Shown: one piece after another, positions 22,901-34,449 of the stretch
How positions within the stretch are numbered: the stretch's first letter is position 1
Layout: each line of letters begins with the position of its first letter
Assembly: GCA_015680685.1 (NCBI GenBank)
Contig: MNCI01002813.1
Location: forward strand, 639,677 to 703,676
DNA: 64,000 bases
Origin: Gnetum montanum
Lineage: Eukaryota > Streptophyta > Gnetopsida > Gnetales > Gnetaceae
Direction: 5' to 3'
Notes under the pieces: model-generated
What the model was told of the DNA's origin: nothing
What the model saw: only the letters and a program-made list of their open reading frames with translations
Databases searched by the model: none
Translations under genes and position numbers: made by a program

Positions 22901-25215
22901 TTGTCTATGGTGTCCTCTCATGAGTGGTTTCTTCTCGTGCTTCTGAGGGCTATAGTGCATTCTCATGACTTGAGACTTATTAGTGCTTTTGTGGGCTATG
23001 GTGTATCACCCAATCTCCTCTATGTACTTTGATGTATCACAATATGTCTCCCTAATGTATTATCTAATTTCTCTAGTGTATTGTTAAATTATGTTAGGGT
23101 CCTAACCTCTTTGGTGAGATAGCATAAGCAACCACCGTATTACTTGGTGATTTTCTAGTCCTATGAGGGGCCATTCTCCATTTTGATGGATACCATCTTT
23201 AGTTCTTGAAATAATAATGTAAGCTGTATTGAGATGGTTGTACCCTAGATGGGATTTAGAAGTGGTTGATGTTTGGGACTTATTCTAAGAAGTGGTTCCA
23301 TGTTCCTAAACTCTTAGGTTTTTTTTATAGGGATAGAATGTTGTTACCATGGTGGAATTCATGGAATCTCTCTTGTAAGCAAGGTGTGATCTTATGGACT
23401 CTCTCTCAGCTTTTGAAACTCTAGAGGGACTTCCTTGTTAGGGTTCTATGGAAAACATTTCTTATTATAAACCTTTTGGGGATGATTTGTGTCTTGTTTT
23501 GAGTTGGAAATTGATGTTGGTGAAGTGAATTTATTGTAAAATTATATCAAGGACTTAGTCCTCCTATGGGTAAAATGTTCTTATTAACCCTTACAGTTTT
23601 CATTTAGGTATGATGGTAATAGGTAGTGGTGTGACCTTGTGCACCACAATTGTTGTAAATGGGATGGACTATGATGTATGAAATAAAAACCTAGATCTTT
23701 CATGATGAAACCAAACTTCCTCTTAGAAAACTTTTGAGGGATGAACTCTTTCTCTTCTTGAGTTATTCCTAAGGTGGAATCAAATGTAGGTAAACCTATT
23801 AATTCATGTCTGCCCTCAACTAGTAGTAGTTTGATGATATGGTTGTGTTGGCTATGTGGACTACTTGGACATGTATTATGGGTAAGGTGTAGTTGGGTTG
23901 TTGTGCTTGCCTATGGAAGAAACCTCTCAAAGAGGATCTTTCCTTCAGGTTCAAAAATCTAATGAAAGGTGTTCATTGAGAGTTGTAGTTATTCTTGGCA
24001 TAATAGGAAAATTTAGATTCTGGGAACTTAGATATTCCTTGGATAATTCATGACTGTGGTTGTCCTTAGAGGTGATTCTACATGTTTCCTTGAACTAAGT
24101 ATTTAGAAAATGATGCTTGTTACATATCTTGGAGTGGGAAGGATAGCTTATAAGATGAAAATGTAGTTGGGCCTTTCCCATAAATGGACATTATGTTTGT
24201 AATGGATGATTTGGTCATGGTAGACATGAAACATGTGTATGAAGGATTGTCTTAGGGTTGGCTACCCAACATATCCTCCACTTGTTCTAGAATTTGAGCA
24301 AGAATTCTTGATTTTGGATAATCCCAAAGGATGTCAATGATAGATTGGGTTTTTATGCTATGATAACCTCTTGGAGAATTTTTCCAAACAAAATTTGGAC
24401 CTTCTCTCTTGTTATAAAAATGGAATAGCGTTGGATGATGAAATGAGGATTGCAATGCTGGTGTGTTTGCAGATGGCAAGGTATGCCTCAAAATATCTAC
24501 CCTTGTACCTTGTTTTGAAGGGAGAGCATGGTCAACTTCCTTCATTCCAATCTACAAAAATGTGATGTGGGGAAAATATGCATGGTATATACATGGTGAA
24601 TCAGTTCTTAGATGCTGGCATTGGTGAGAACCCATGGGTCTTGATGTGAGAATTATAATGTGGGGTTCTAGAAAGCTTGAGTTGCTTGCATAGACATGGC
24701 TCTTCTGGAGCATGTTCTCCCTCTCGATTTTAGTTTCCCAAGTCCATCACCATGGGTAGTGGCCCTAGTGAGTCCTCAAAATCGATGAAAGAAAAATCAA
24801 GGAAATCAATGGATTTTGAGATGCCATTCAGGAAGGAACTCAGCTAGACTTGTGGAAGAAGAGTTTTTCTTGCATAGGTATGGGCCTACGTAAGAAGATA
24901 AGTCTCTAGACATGATAAGGGATGGATATAGAAGATTACTTAGAGATGTTGGTCCTTTGGATTCAACTTTTACCTCTTTTCATAGAGTAGGAAATTTTTT
25001 TGGCTTTCCTCCAAGTGTCCTTTGCATTTTATGCAAGGCATTGGATGGAAGGACATATCAAGTGTTGGGGTTGGTACATTCCTTCAAGTCTGTTGTCAAT
25101 TGAGTTGACAAATTCCCCAAAATTGATAGAGTTCAAAACCCATACTTGAAGTGTACTCTAAAAGTAATCGTAGGGTTTGCTTTGAGGACATAACTTCTTT
25201 TGTGTGCGGGAGGAT
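19942..25215 (+). other. Noncoding internal region of element G
   Basis: I inspected both strands for retroelement motifs (YxDD, DSG, HHCC, CCHC, DDE) and found none. The open stretches present are under 105 codons, overlap one another on opposite strands and resemble nothing I know. Either the element never coded for proteins (LARD type) or its genes are beyond recognition. Confidence 0.55.
22815..23010 (+). repeat. Minisatellite inside element G, about four units
   Basis: Units of about 55-60 bp repeat the pattern CTATGGTGTGCTCTCATGA, then a GACTT/TAGTGCTTTTGTG part. The units are diverged by substitutions and small gaps. Confidence 0.55.
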
Positions 25216-25795
25216 TTTGAGAGATGTCTTAGGATAGTGATTCTCCTAGGCCATCCCCATGGTTTGACGGCCATGGAACAATTTGAGGCATCCTTGGGTG
25301 GCTCTCAAGTATTAGAAAATCCATCCTATCTTGGTTGTGCCAAGCCAACAATAGGACACCCTCCTATTATAACTTTCTCTAAGTCCTCTTCATACTACTC
25401 TCACTTAGAGAACTTCATGGCCCTAATTTTGTGATGGTCTTAGATATGTAGGTAGCTAGGATTGGATAGTTTTGGTGTGGTTCCAAGACAAACATTTTAC
25501 CAGATCATGAGGGGTCTAGGGATGAGGTGCCCCTTGGTAGATGCATCATTTCTCTTCCACTGATGATGTCTATAGGGTTGCTTGTATACTTGTTTGCAAG
25601 GTTCTCATTCAAAGTTAGTCATTCTCCTTGAGGTTCATTCTCATATATATATATCAATAAGTTGTTTTGTTGCTCATGCCCTTCCTTGGGTTGCTTGCTT
25701 ATTAGAGGCATATTCCCCAAGTCTTTTACCTCAGATCCATTAGATCTTAGTGAATTTCTTGGGGTGTCAAACGATGTTAATGCAACATTGTTACA
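25216..25795 (+). repeat. 3' LTR of element G
   Basis: 580 bp, same edges as the left copy, preceded by a short purine tract. Confidence 0.85.
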
Positions 25796-25802
25796 CCTCC
25801 TA

Positions 25803-27189
25803 TAAGTGGTAATGATGCATCTTTGTCTCCTCCATTAACTATATATGGTAATAACAACGCTTCTTTTCCTCATCCTTCATCTATTGCAAATGATAATACC
25901 AATGTGTCCTCATCCCATCCTTCACTCATAGATGGTAAATACATGTCTTTGCCTTTTCTTGTGACTAAAAATGGTAATTTAGTTATTTCACTCTTGCATG
26001 TAGTTTAGTTCTAGTTTTAATTTAGTTTAATTTGGTTCAAAGCATATTTGTAATGTAGCAATGCTTTTACTGAGTAGGGTCTCCTTCATTGTGATACAGT
26101 ACTCCAATTTCATACAAAACATCTTTGAGTGCCAAAGGAATGTATCCCTTATGTTTCTATCATCCATGTCTTTAAAAATATTTATTTTCTAGTTAAATGT
26201 TATTTTGTAATTTTTGGATTTTTTTGGCTAGGGTTGTTAATTTTTCTCCTTGGATGTTTAGTATCTATGTTTCTAAACTTCTAATGATTTTTTTTCCTTT
26301 TTATTTTGTTATGTTTTTGAAGAGTTTGGCTTCATGTTCTAGGATTTTCTTAGACTCTAGTTCCATAGAGGCATCAATGTCTTATTTTTTCTCATTTTCC
26401 CTTTTTTGTAATGTGGTTTACGCATCCAAGTATTGAAAAATTCTTATCCTATTTTAGACCATTGCATTACATCTACCGTAATGATGTTCGTAGCTCCTTC
26501 ATAAGAAGGTACCGCAAGGCATCAGTTAATCCTAACAGTGATGCAAATATACATGTATGTAAATAGAGGAGATTTTTATTTTTTTATAATAAACTAACCA
26601 AATAGTTTAGATTTTACTTTGAAAAAGTACTGATCATTTCTAATGTAAGAAGAGGGCTAAAAATTTAAAGACTTGTTAATAGATACTGAAATTTATCAAT
26701 TTTTAAAGAAAGCCTAGTTTCATTTCCAAAAACATAAACATGCTCCACTAAAACTCAAATCATTTGAACATTCTTTAAATAATGAATATAATGAGGCATT
26801 TTATGTGTAGATGCCTTCATCTTTAGAGGGTGGAGATCTTGATGGGAATCCTCCAATGCTTGTTTGGGGAATCAACATTAGCATGAACAAGGTTAACTAG
26901 GTGATTTAATGCTTTCTCAAGAACCATAGGGATGATCCTTTTGGAGGGCAAATACATGCATTTACTAGAGTAGATCTCAATTCATGCATCCATTCATTTT
27001 ATTTTCCGCCAAAAATTTATTGTTTGTTGTTATGGTTAGTGATAACACAAGTAGCATTTTTTTTCCAAATAATATTTTTTCTATTATTATTTTCTTAAAA
27101 AATATTATCATTAATAATTTTTTATAAATTTATTTAAAAATTAATTTAATTAATTATAAACTTATATATAATACTTGCCTACATTTTAA
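25803..27189. other. AT-rich intergenic sequence
   Basis: No gene or transposon boundary recognised. The stretch at 26197-26436 is open but T-rich and codes mostly Phe, Leu and Ser, as expected by chance. Confidence 0.5.
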
Positions 27190-27430
27190 CTTGCTTGTAG
27201 GTTTGACCTAGTGGTTAATAGGACAAGGTTAAGAGCTAGTTGGAAGTGGTAATTTAGAAGTTCCAAGTTTAATTCAAGGCCTTGATTTTTTAAAGTTTTT
27301 TTTTTTAAATTTAACATTATTTTATTTCACCCTACCTTCGTGATTGACATGTTGGTTTAGTGGATGATAGGGTATGAGTTTGGTTTGGCTAAGGGAACGT
27401 TTAAGGTTTGATTCTTAACCCTTAAATTTT
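27190..27430 (+). repeat. Two tandem tRNA-like SINE heads (candidate)
   Basis: The first unit has a box-A-like TGACCTAGTGGTTAATA (27203-27219) and, 40 bp on, a box-B-like AGTTCCAAGTTTAATTC (27259-27275). The second has GGTTTAGTGGATGATAG (27354-27370) and GGTTTGATTCTTAA (27405-27418). Each is followed by a T-rich stretch. This is the layout of tRNA-derived SINEs with an internal RNA polymerase III promoter. No target duplication was found. Confidence 0.4.
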
Positions 27431-28026
27431 GACTCTTTTTTTTTCATTTAATAATATTATTTTTAATTAAGGAATGGAAAATAAAAAAATTTAAATGGAA
27501 TTTCTACCATTAGAATTATGTCAATGAGTACTACACATTGGACATGGTTCTAGGATCCAAAAACTAGGTTAGATTTTCTTGATTTTAAAGGAACAAAATA
27601 GCTTACTTTAATGAAATGACATTATTAGGTTGATTTATGGGTGACATGTCAACTATGAGAGAAATTGTATTTGATTATGAATGATATATGAACTCTTGAA
27701 AAAAAATGTAACACATATATCTTACAATTTTACATTTGATATAGCCTTGTTCTCTCAAATGATGGTTGTACCCTAGCAAAGTATCAAGGATAAGGTTAGT
27801 AAAGTAAAACATCACAACATTATTCACTGAACACTAGTTTCCCTATAGATCTCTTGGTAATAATCCTTACTAGTTTAGTAGGGATGAGACAATCTTATGG
27901 CAAGGTTTAATCATTTAAACTTATTAATGCATAAGGCTTGTGTTAGGTGACTAATGCCAAGTTACAAGGTTAGGTGCTTAGGAAACTAAGCTTCAAACAA
28001 GATAAGATCATCTTAGACCATGGTTA
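27431..28026. other. Intergenic sequence left of element B
   Basis: AT-rich and without a gene. It ends in the CTAAC target duplication of B at 28027-28031. Confidence 0.5.
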
Positions 28027-28031
28027 CTAAC

Positions 28032-29105
28032 TGATGAGTGGTGAGGTACCCCTACACTCAACCATACGAAATGAGCATAGCATGTGCGATCCAGTCGAAC
28101 TCTGCAAACTAAATGCCTAAACGCCACAAGGAACACTTGGGGTTAATCGTTCATTGTCTTCCCAGACTTACTTGTTGTTGTCACAGTGTATGGTTAAGTA
28201 AGTTCAAGGTATATGATTTTTTTGGTATTTTTTAGGTTTATCTCCTATGCTATGAGGGTGAAGGATTGAGAAACTAACTAACTCTAACAAAGGACCTAAG
28301 TCTAAATTAACTAGCGTTAGCATCTGTTCCCACTTATGTACACACCCTAAATTGTGCAACTGTGGCTACCAAACGCTAATCGTTACTAGGATCACCACAC
28401 ATAATGCACATGCTCAAACTAGTCGTACTGAGGCACCTAGTTAGCCTAAGTGTGATAAGTTTCTGATTCCTTGGCTAGCCATACACACCCATGGGTGCTC
28501 GTAGCCAAGTCGTACTTATCCCACACTCTAGCCTAATGCGATGAGTAGCCGATTCCTTGACTAGCTGCACACATTGGACTACCACTGGGATTACCAAGCG
28601 TAGATCTTGGAATACACTACTGGGTTACCAAGCTGTCACAATGCTTGTAATGAAGTTGTACTCCCGCGTTGCGACGAGTAGCCGATTCCTTGACTAGCCG
28701 TACACATTCATAGATGCTCATAATCAAGTCATACTCTTGCGCACTAACAACAAGTAATAAATAACAATAAATAAAACCATGTACTACAAGGTTTATCCAA
28801 TCAAGTTCATCTTTATTACCGTACACAACTTGTGTTCAGGTTACAAAGTTGCTTGAATAAAGAGCCGTTCACTCTAGGACTCCTATTGCGGGCACATGGG
28901 AAATTAATCTAACTCTGGAGTGTTCAAACTGCCAGAGCTTCACTACTTCTAGCCAAGATTGGGAAATTAAGGGATTGCCACCTCTTATTTATAGATTTGG
29001 CGGCGGACTGCGATATCGCGTATGCGATATTGCAGGGATGTGATATCGCGGTGGACGCGATATCGTGTATGCAATATCGCGGCCTGTGCAATTCATGTCT
29101 CATCA
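28032..29105 (-). repeat. 3' LTR of element B
   Basis: 1074 bp. GATATC-type cores at 29012, 29026, 29042, 29059 and 29073 lie next to a minus-strand TATA-like box at 28985-28994. Next to the LTR, TACCCCCATGACT (29106-29118) is the polypurine tract region of the minus-strand element. Confidence 0.92.
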
Positions 29106-30869
29106 TACCCCCATGACTGAATGAAAACTCATCCTCGAGTTCCTTACAATAATATTAGGTAGGTATGGGATTATTAGGGGAAATGGAACTAATGGAATGA
29201 CATGTGAACGGTTCATTATTACAAGACTTGACAAGACTAGTGTTCATGACAATAAGGGTGAACACCTTATTACAATGACATCAGGCCACTTTTGGTAGCT
29301 AAGAGAAAAGAGGAGAGAGAAGAGAAGAGAAGAAGAGAGAAGAGTCTTGCTATTGCCAACACCTAGATTATGCCTTCTATTGGCCATCCGTAAGCACATC
29401 AAAAATTCTACTCCTTGCATAGCTGCTTCAGTGCTTCTCCATTCCAAGTGTTTGCTCCAGATCCATTCTGTTATTGTATGATTTCCATCTGCACACACAA
29501 CACAATCATATATTAGCAAGGGTAATTGAATCATTAAGTAAATAATACCTTGCTTCAGTGTAAGTTCATTAGCTAGGTTGTGGTATGGCTAATATGGATT
29601 TGGGAATATGTTATTGATGACTATCGAAGGTGTAGGGGTTAGGAAGAAAACAAAAAAATCTGGGGCTTAGGAGAAAAATCAAAAAATCAGGCCCTGTACC
29701 CCCATGACTAATCGTGAACCTCTGGTAGCGTTAGAATGGAGAAAGAAAAGGAGTAAGAAAGATAGGTAAAAAGGGACAACTAAAAACATCAGTGAAATGG
29801 ATGTCAAGATGGGAATGAAAAAAATAATAATTAATTATAAAATGTTAAGGAAAAGAAGTTAACTAATGCTCCAAATAGGAATGTTAGTGGGTCATCCCCA
29901 AAGTAGGCTCATGCCCTTAATGCCCTGACAATCCCACATTCAAAGAGTCTGTAGGCTCCAGGAGTGTCCTTTGGAACAAGAGTTAAAATCTTAACCGGAA
30001 GAATTTACCAAAAAGAAAACAATGCATCAACCAAAATATATACACTAATGATATAACCGGTAATGAGGTGAACACTAGAGAGAATAATGGAGAGAAGATA
30101 AATGGAATGGAATCCCAAGAACAAGGTGGTGTATAGCCCCTTTTGTGTTTAATGATTAATGTGAACTAGCAAGTCTCACTCCAACTCCAGGCTCAAGCCA
30201 ACCACTTCCAGTGACTTCGCATCAATGCATTTGATTAAACCATCCACTTAGATAACAAGGATGCATCTTTGAGAGTCACCACCATTCCAAGGAAACAACA
30301 GAGAGAACGAGAAGCTAGAAGGGTCTTAGTTAGAGGGAACACTTTGGTTCCATAACCAGTGCTTGTAGCCCAAAGTTATTTTGTTTGGTTTGAGTCCTCA
30401 CTTTGGTTTTTTTTTTTGGTTTTGTGTTTTCCTGCGTGGGGACCACACCATACAAAGACTTCTTATTTTTATTGTCTTAGCTTCCGATTATTGGGTTACA
30501 TCAGAACAGTAAGAAAACTCAAGAAGAAAATAACCAAGAACCCAAGTGAATGACCAACACAAGAGCACCAAGTTCCCTTGAAGTTACACCCTTTGCAATC
30601 CTTGAGTCCTTCCTTGGTTTGAGAAATACCGAGTCACTGATTCGTTAAAGTTCTTATTGGAAGGGAATTGTACATTTCCAAGCCAAGGGAAACCATAGAC
30701 TCTGATGGATGGATGGATGAAGTGATCTCATTGCATACCATATGAAAAGAAACATACCTTAGTATCAACATTGTAACTTAAAGGTAAAAACCAAACATTA
30801 GCAATCAATGAAAACAGTTCATACCATCGGCCCGAACACTTATTGGGTGACGAACTTACATGGTGGATG

Positions 30870-30900
<31 letters not shown>

Positions 30901-31055
30901 GGAAAAAGTATAATGATGGTGTAAAATAAAAACAAGAAAAGTTAAAGAAATTTGTAAAACAAAAATTAGAAAAGTTAAAGAAATTTGTAAAATAAAAACA
31001 TGTAAAAAAAACATTGTAAAATAAAAACTGAAAAAGAACTGAGGGCCCCATATGG
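29106..31055 (-). other. 3' noncoding region of element B
   Basis: Collinear with A 9191-11224. It carries a second copy of the tract region, TACCCCCATGACT (29697-29709), and an (AC)15 microsatellite at 30870-30899 within a minus-strand ORF (30728-31156) that is T-rich and low in complexity. No RT or integrase motif is present. Confidence 0.7.
30870..30899. repeat. (AC)n microsatellite
   Basis: About 15 uninterrupted CA dinucleotides inside the 3' region of element B. Confidence 0.95.
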
Positions 31056-32267
31056 TTAGCATATGTAGCCATCTCCCTCATGACTAAGTTGTAAGGGAGA
31101 GATCCGAAATAGTGAGCACCTATTTGAATTTCTAAGAAGTTCCCAACTCCTCCCAATTGATGATCTTAGATTTAGAGGTGGAAGTTGGCGATGCTCACGT
31201 TCCAATGAGTCTATGCCACGATTGTTGACATGAGTTTCCTTAGTTCGTTCCATGCATATTTTCCTGCTCCCATGAGGAGCTGTCAACCATGGGGTGTCTA
31301 CTACTTCTTGTGTGGTTGCTACATATAGGCATCTTTGTTGCAGAGTTTCTTGGGCACACCTGTTACATGGAGACATTTCCTCCATGTCATCACCTGATGA
31401 ATCACTGTATGTGATGCATGGAACTATCCTCTTCTCAATCTTTCCACATATTTTTATCTTAGAGATTTCCAAGGAAAGATCGTGGATCCTAAGGCATGCG
31501 TCTACTGTGCTTAGCCATGCCCTTCCCATTATTATGGGGAAGTCCCCTCCGTTGTTGTTCACTTAGATCATTAGAAATTCAGCTAGGTAGGACCAACCAC
31601 ACACAATGGTAATAACATCCTCTACCAATCCTAAGGGAATGGTGATGGACTGGTCTCCCAGATCTAGTTGGATGTTGCTCTTGTTAAGTTGTGGCAGGTT
31701 CTAGGCGTGATACATCTTTTGTGAAATTAAGTTGACTCCAGAACCTGAGTTAAGAAGAGCTTGATGTGGTGCATTTCCAGTGATTTGCAAATAAATACAG
31801 GGACTCCCAGGGTCAGTTGGTTTTTTGGGAATGTGGCCTACCTTGATCTAGTTAGTTACGGTATGTGTTAACATAACCGTATGCGTTACACTCCTTTGGA
31901 TTGAAGGGTTCTCTGAAGCATTAGTGGTTAGAGGCCTATACATGTACCCATCTGCTTGTTATTGCGAGAGTTTTTCTAGGCTCCTAGTTCTGAAAAAAGG
32001 TTTCTTTTTTGTACAGTTGTTGCCAGAACTAGTACCTAGTTGGATATTTACATGTTGAATATTTATAGCTCTCGTGGCATTACGTTGCTGTGGTTGGGTA
32101 GGCAATTCCCCCTGCATTGTTGGAACAAGTTGGATGGGAACTATCGAAGGAAGAGGTGTGGATGGAGTTAGAGGATGGACTAAATGTGAGATGTCTCCTG
32201 GAGGAGAAGAAGTCCTCTTGAAGTACTCCTGAGCTTGGTAGTTACGTTGGGGAGTAGTGTGACACAT
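31056..32267 (-). pseudogene. Protease and linker of element B
   Basis: Same frame as gag. A Pro/Gln-rich linker is coded at 31959-32267. The protease follows: its active-site segment near 31730-31760 reads LLNSGSGVNLIS, with the catalytic Asp changed to Asn (31749-31751). The C-terminal part FPIIMGRAWLST is in the stretch starting 31562. The frame then runs through CxxC-containing sequence (PCNRCAQ) and ends at 31056 in the 3' region without reaching RT. Stops interrupt it between 31563 and 31958. Confidence 0.75.
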
Positions 32268-32269
32268 AG

Positions 32270-34304
32270 AGTCACCTGGAGAAACCGGCTGCTACACATA
32301 ATAACTGTAAGGATCAGGCTGTCGGTAAGGGTATTGATGTGTTGGTGGTTGCATTCCCCATGAATGTGGGTAATTCCACTGCTGGTGTTGTCCAATGGGC
32401 TGTGGAGGCATTCCACTTGGATAATATGTCAAGGGTTGGTGGAACTGCCTTGGGTTACCTTGTGGATGGGGTAACCTTTGGGGTGTTTACCGTTGATTAA
32501 GTCTGGGATTTAATGCATACACCCAAGACCCCTACATATGTGAGATAATTGGGCAAAATTCCTTAGGATGGTCATAGTAGTAGACCTCACATCCACTATC
32601 ATTGTCTGAATCAAAATTTACAGCCTCATCGAAGATAGGAATTTTTCCCTTACCCTTGTTATGTGCAGGGCTTAAGTTTCTTCACTTGGTTTTGCCTTTG
32701 TCCCTACTTTTCTCAACCTTAGACTCTTCTACGATTTTTAAGACTATTTCTATTCTTAAGTCTAAGGAATCCCACATTTGGTCTACCTTAGCCGATACCT
32801 TGATTGTTAACTTTTGGATCGGTAAGGTTTTTCGATTCACCAACTCTTCGAGTGGTGACTCATCCTCCTCATCACAGAATTTCACTCCCTTCTTGCGAAA
32901 GGAGGGATCACGGTTGTACTCCTCTGCACTTTCTCTCTTACATAGCTCACTCTCTTCTTATGCTACTTGTTTCAACAAACTTTCAACTTCATGGCCTCTT
33001 AGTTGGGAAAGTCTCCCTTGGGCGTAAGTCCTAAGAGTTCTTCTTGTTTCATTCCTTAGCCCATCCACGATGTCGTGAAGTTGATCTCGTTTAGTGTACC
33101 CATGGCTCAGGCAACAATGTAGCAGTGTATAGTAACGGGCCATGGTAGCATCCAAGGGTTCATAAGCTCCTTGTTTCCAGCCTTGGATTTGCTTACGCAA
33201 ATTGGACACTCTGGAGTATATTTGATATTTGTTGTTGAATAGTTCAAGCATCGTAATCCACCTCTTGATGGTTTCTAGTTCTAAGAACTGGTACCAGCTC
33301 TCTGCTTCTTTGATGAGTATCCTTGGGAACAACTTGAGATTTTGCCACTCATTATCAATATTTTTTAAGGCACAGGCATCTTGGAATGCCTGTAAATGAT
33401 GTTGAGGATCAAAGTTGTATCCCTCTTCAAAATGTGGAATATTATTTATGTCCAAATGCTTGATCCTACTGTCCTTTAAATGCCTTGTGGGGATCCTAAC
33501 TACCTCTATGATATCGAGCACGCTTCAAGTTGTGAGTAGGGGTTCATCATGATCATCTCTTTCATGATGTCTGTGATGTCTTCGTGGTGGTTTCCTACTC
33601 TCCCTACGTCCTTGCCCTTATCCTAACTCCTCTCGACCTTCTTGTCGAGGTCTTTCATCTTCATTTTTACTTTTAGCCCCTCCTTTATGTTCATGGTGGC
33701 TACGCCCAGATGTGGAAGGAGAGTGTGAATGGTAAGATGAGGGAGAAGAGGAAGGGGATCCATCACCAGGGCGATGTTTCTTACCTTCTCTTTGGCTACT
33801 TCTGCCCCGATCATTGTAACGATCTAAGTGTCCGTCCTTAGTGTGAGTGGTTGTTCCTGCCGTGAACAGTTGGTGCTCATGGGGATCAAAGCCTGTAGCA
33901 TGTATAGTTGATTGAAGGCCCTGATGCCTAACCTCTTCACCATTGTGAGGGGGAGGAACATCATTTTCTAAGAAACCCATTGTGAGGGGTTCCTCATCTC
34001 CTATTTCACTAAGGACATGGGGAACCTTGCCCTTCAACAATGAATGTTGGCTCTCCTACCTTTCATCCTGAATACGTTGTGCATTTGTGGGATGATAATC
34101 CCTCATGTCATAATCTTCTGCAACATATTCAGTGAATAGCCCTTGCATGCCCAACTGTGAAAAGGCACGGAGAAGCATGTTAGGGACTAATTGATCCAGG
34201 GGCAATACAATGTTACCTTGGAGATCTCTCCACCGCAGTTGCTCGTCTTGATGGAGAATAAAAGTAAAATCTGAAACACACTCATTGGGATGAGTATATG
34301 TCAC
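32270..34304 (-). pseudogene. Gag of element B
   Basis: Minus strand, single frame in pieces 34056-34304, 33618-34040, 32958-33521 and 32682-32885. The first piece holds the conserved RDYHPTNAQR. The next is a His/Ser-rich charged region. The core is in the third: WYQFLELETIKRWITM, then LRKQIQGWKQGAYEPLDAT and the LHDIVDGLRNETRRTL segment, in the order seen in Athila gag. A Cys/His cluster coded near 32545-32600 (CEVYYYDHPKEFC) looks like a degenerate zinc knuckle. Only stop codons, no shifts, separate the pieces. Confidence 0.8.
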
Positions 34305-34430
34305 TTTTGATTGTTTATGTGCAATTTTTTTACCGTTAATTAATTTATCTTTGATTAACCCGAAGGTTTGTTGAGGCTCACAATGATGTGAGTGATATCC
34401 CTTATGTTCAATTGGCGTAAAAACACTTAG

Positions 34431-34448
34431 TCCTCAGCAAAAACACCA
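34431..34448 (-). promoter_or_regulatory. Primer-binding site of element B, diverged
   Basis: Minus strand TGGTGTTTTTGCTGAGGA, one base inside the 5' LTR. It matches the tRNA-Asp complement at 12 of 18 positions, worse than A and C. Confidence 0.5.
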
Positions 34449-34449
34449 A

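Larger units (their letters stand above)
19354..25795 (+). mobile_element. Element G: LARD-like LTR retrotransposon without recognisable genes
   Basis: Two direct repeats of about 575 bp (19354-19927 and 25216-25795) begin TGAGAGATGTCTYAGG and end TTGTTACA. Two bases after the left one is TGGTATTAGAG, ten of eleven bases of the initiator-tRNA-Met primer site, so the element is on the plus strand. A purine-rich GCGGGAGGA lies just before the right repeat. The 5.3 kb between holds no recognisable gag, protease, RT or integrase in either strand. TCCTA occurs directly left of the left LTR (19349-19353) and 2 bp after the right LTR (25798-25802), a plausible but imperfect target duplication. Confidence 0.75.

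Noticed and set aside
24252-24565. Overlapping ORFs on both strands inside element G as possible genes
   Set aside because: They are short, overlap antisense to each other and have no recognisable domain.
26197-26436. T-rich 79-codon ORF as a membrane protein
   Set aside because: Its hydrophobic composition follows from T-richness; no conserved motif or homologous copy in the window.
30856-31062. ORF with repeated Cys-Val residues
   Set aside because: It is the translation of the (AC)n microsatellite on the minus strand, not a protein-coding signal.
32602-33027. 141-codon plus-strand ORF in element B
   Set aside because: It is the antisense shadow of the gag frame on the minus strand.
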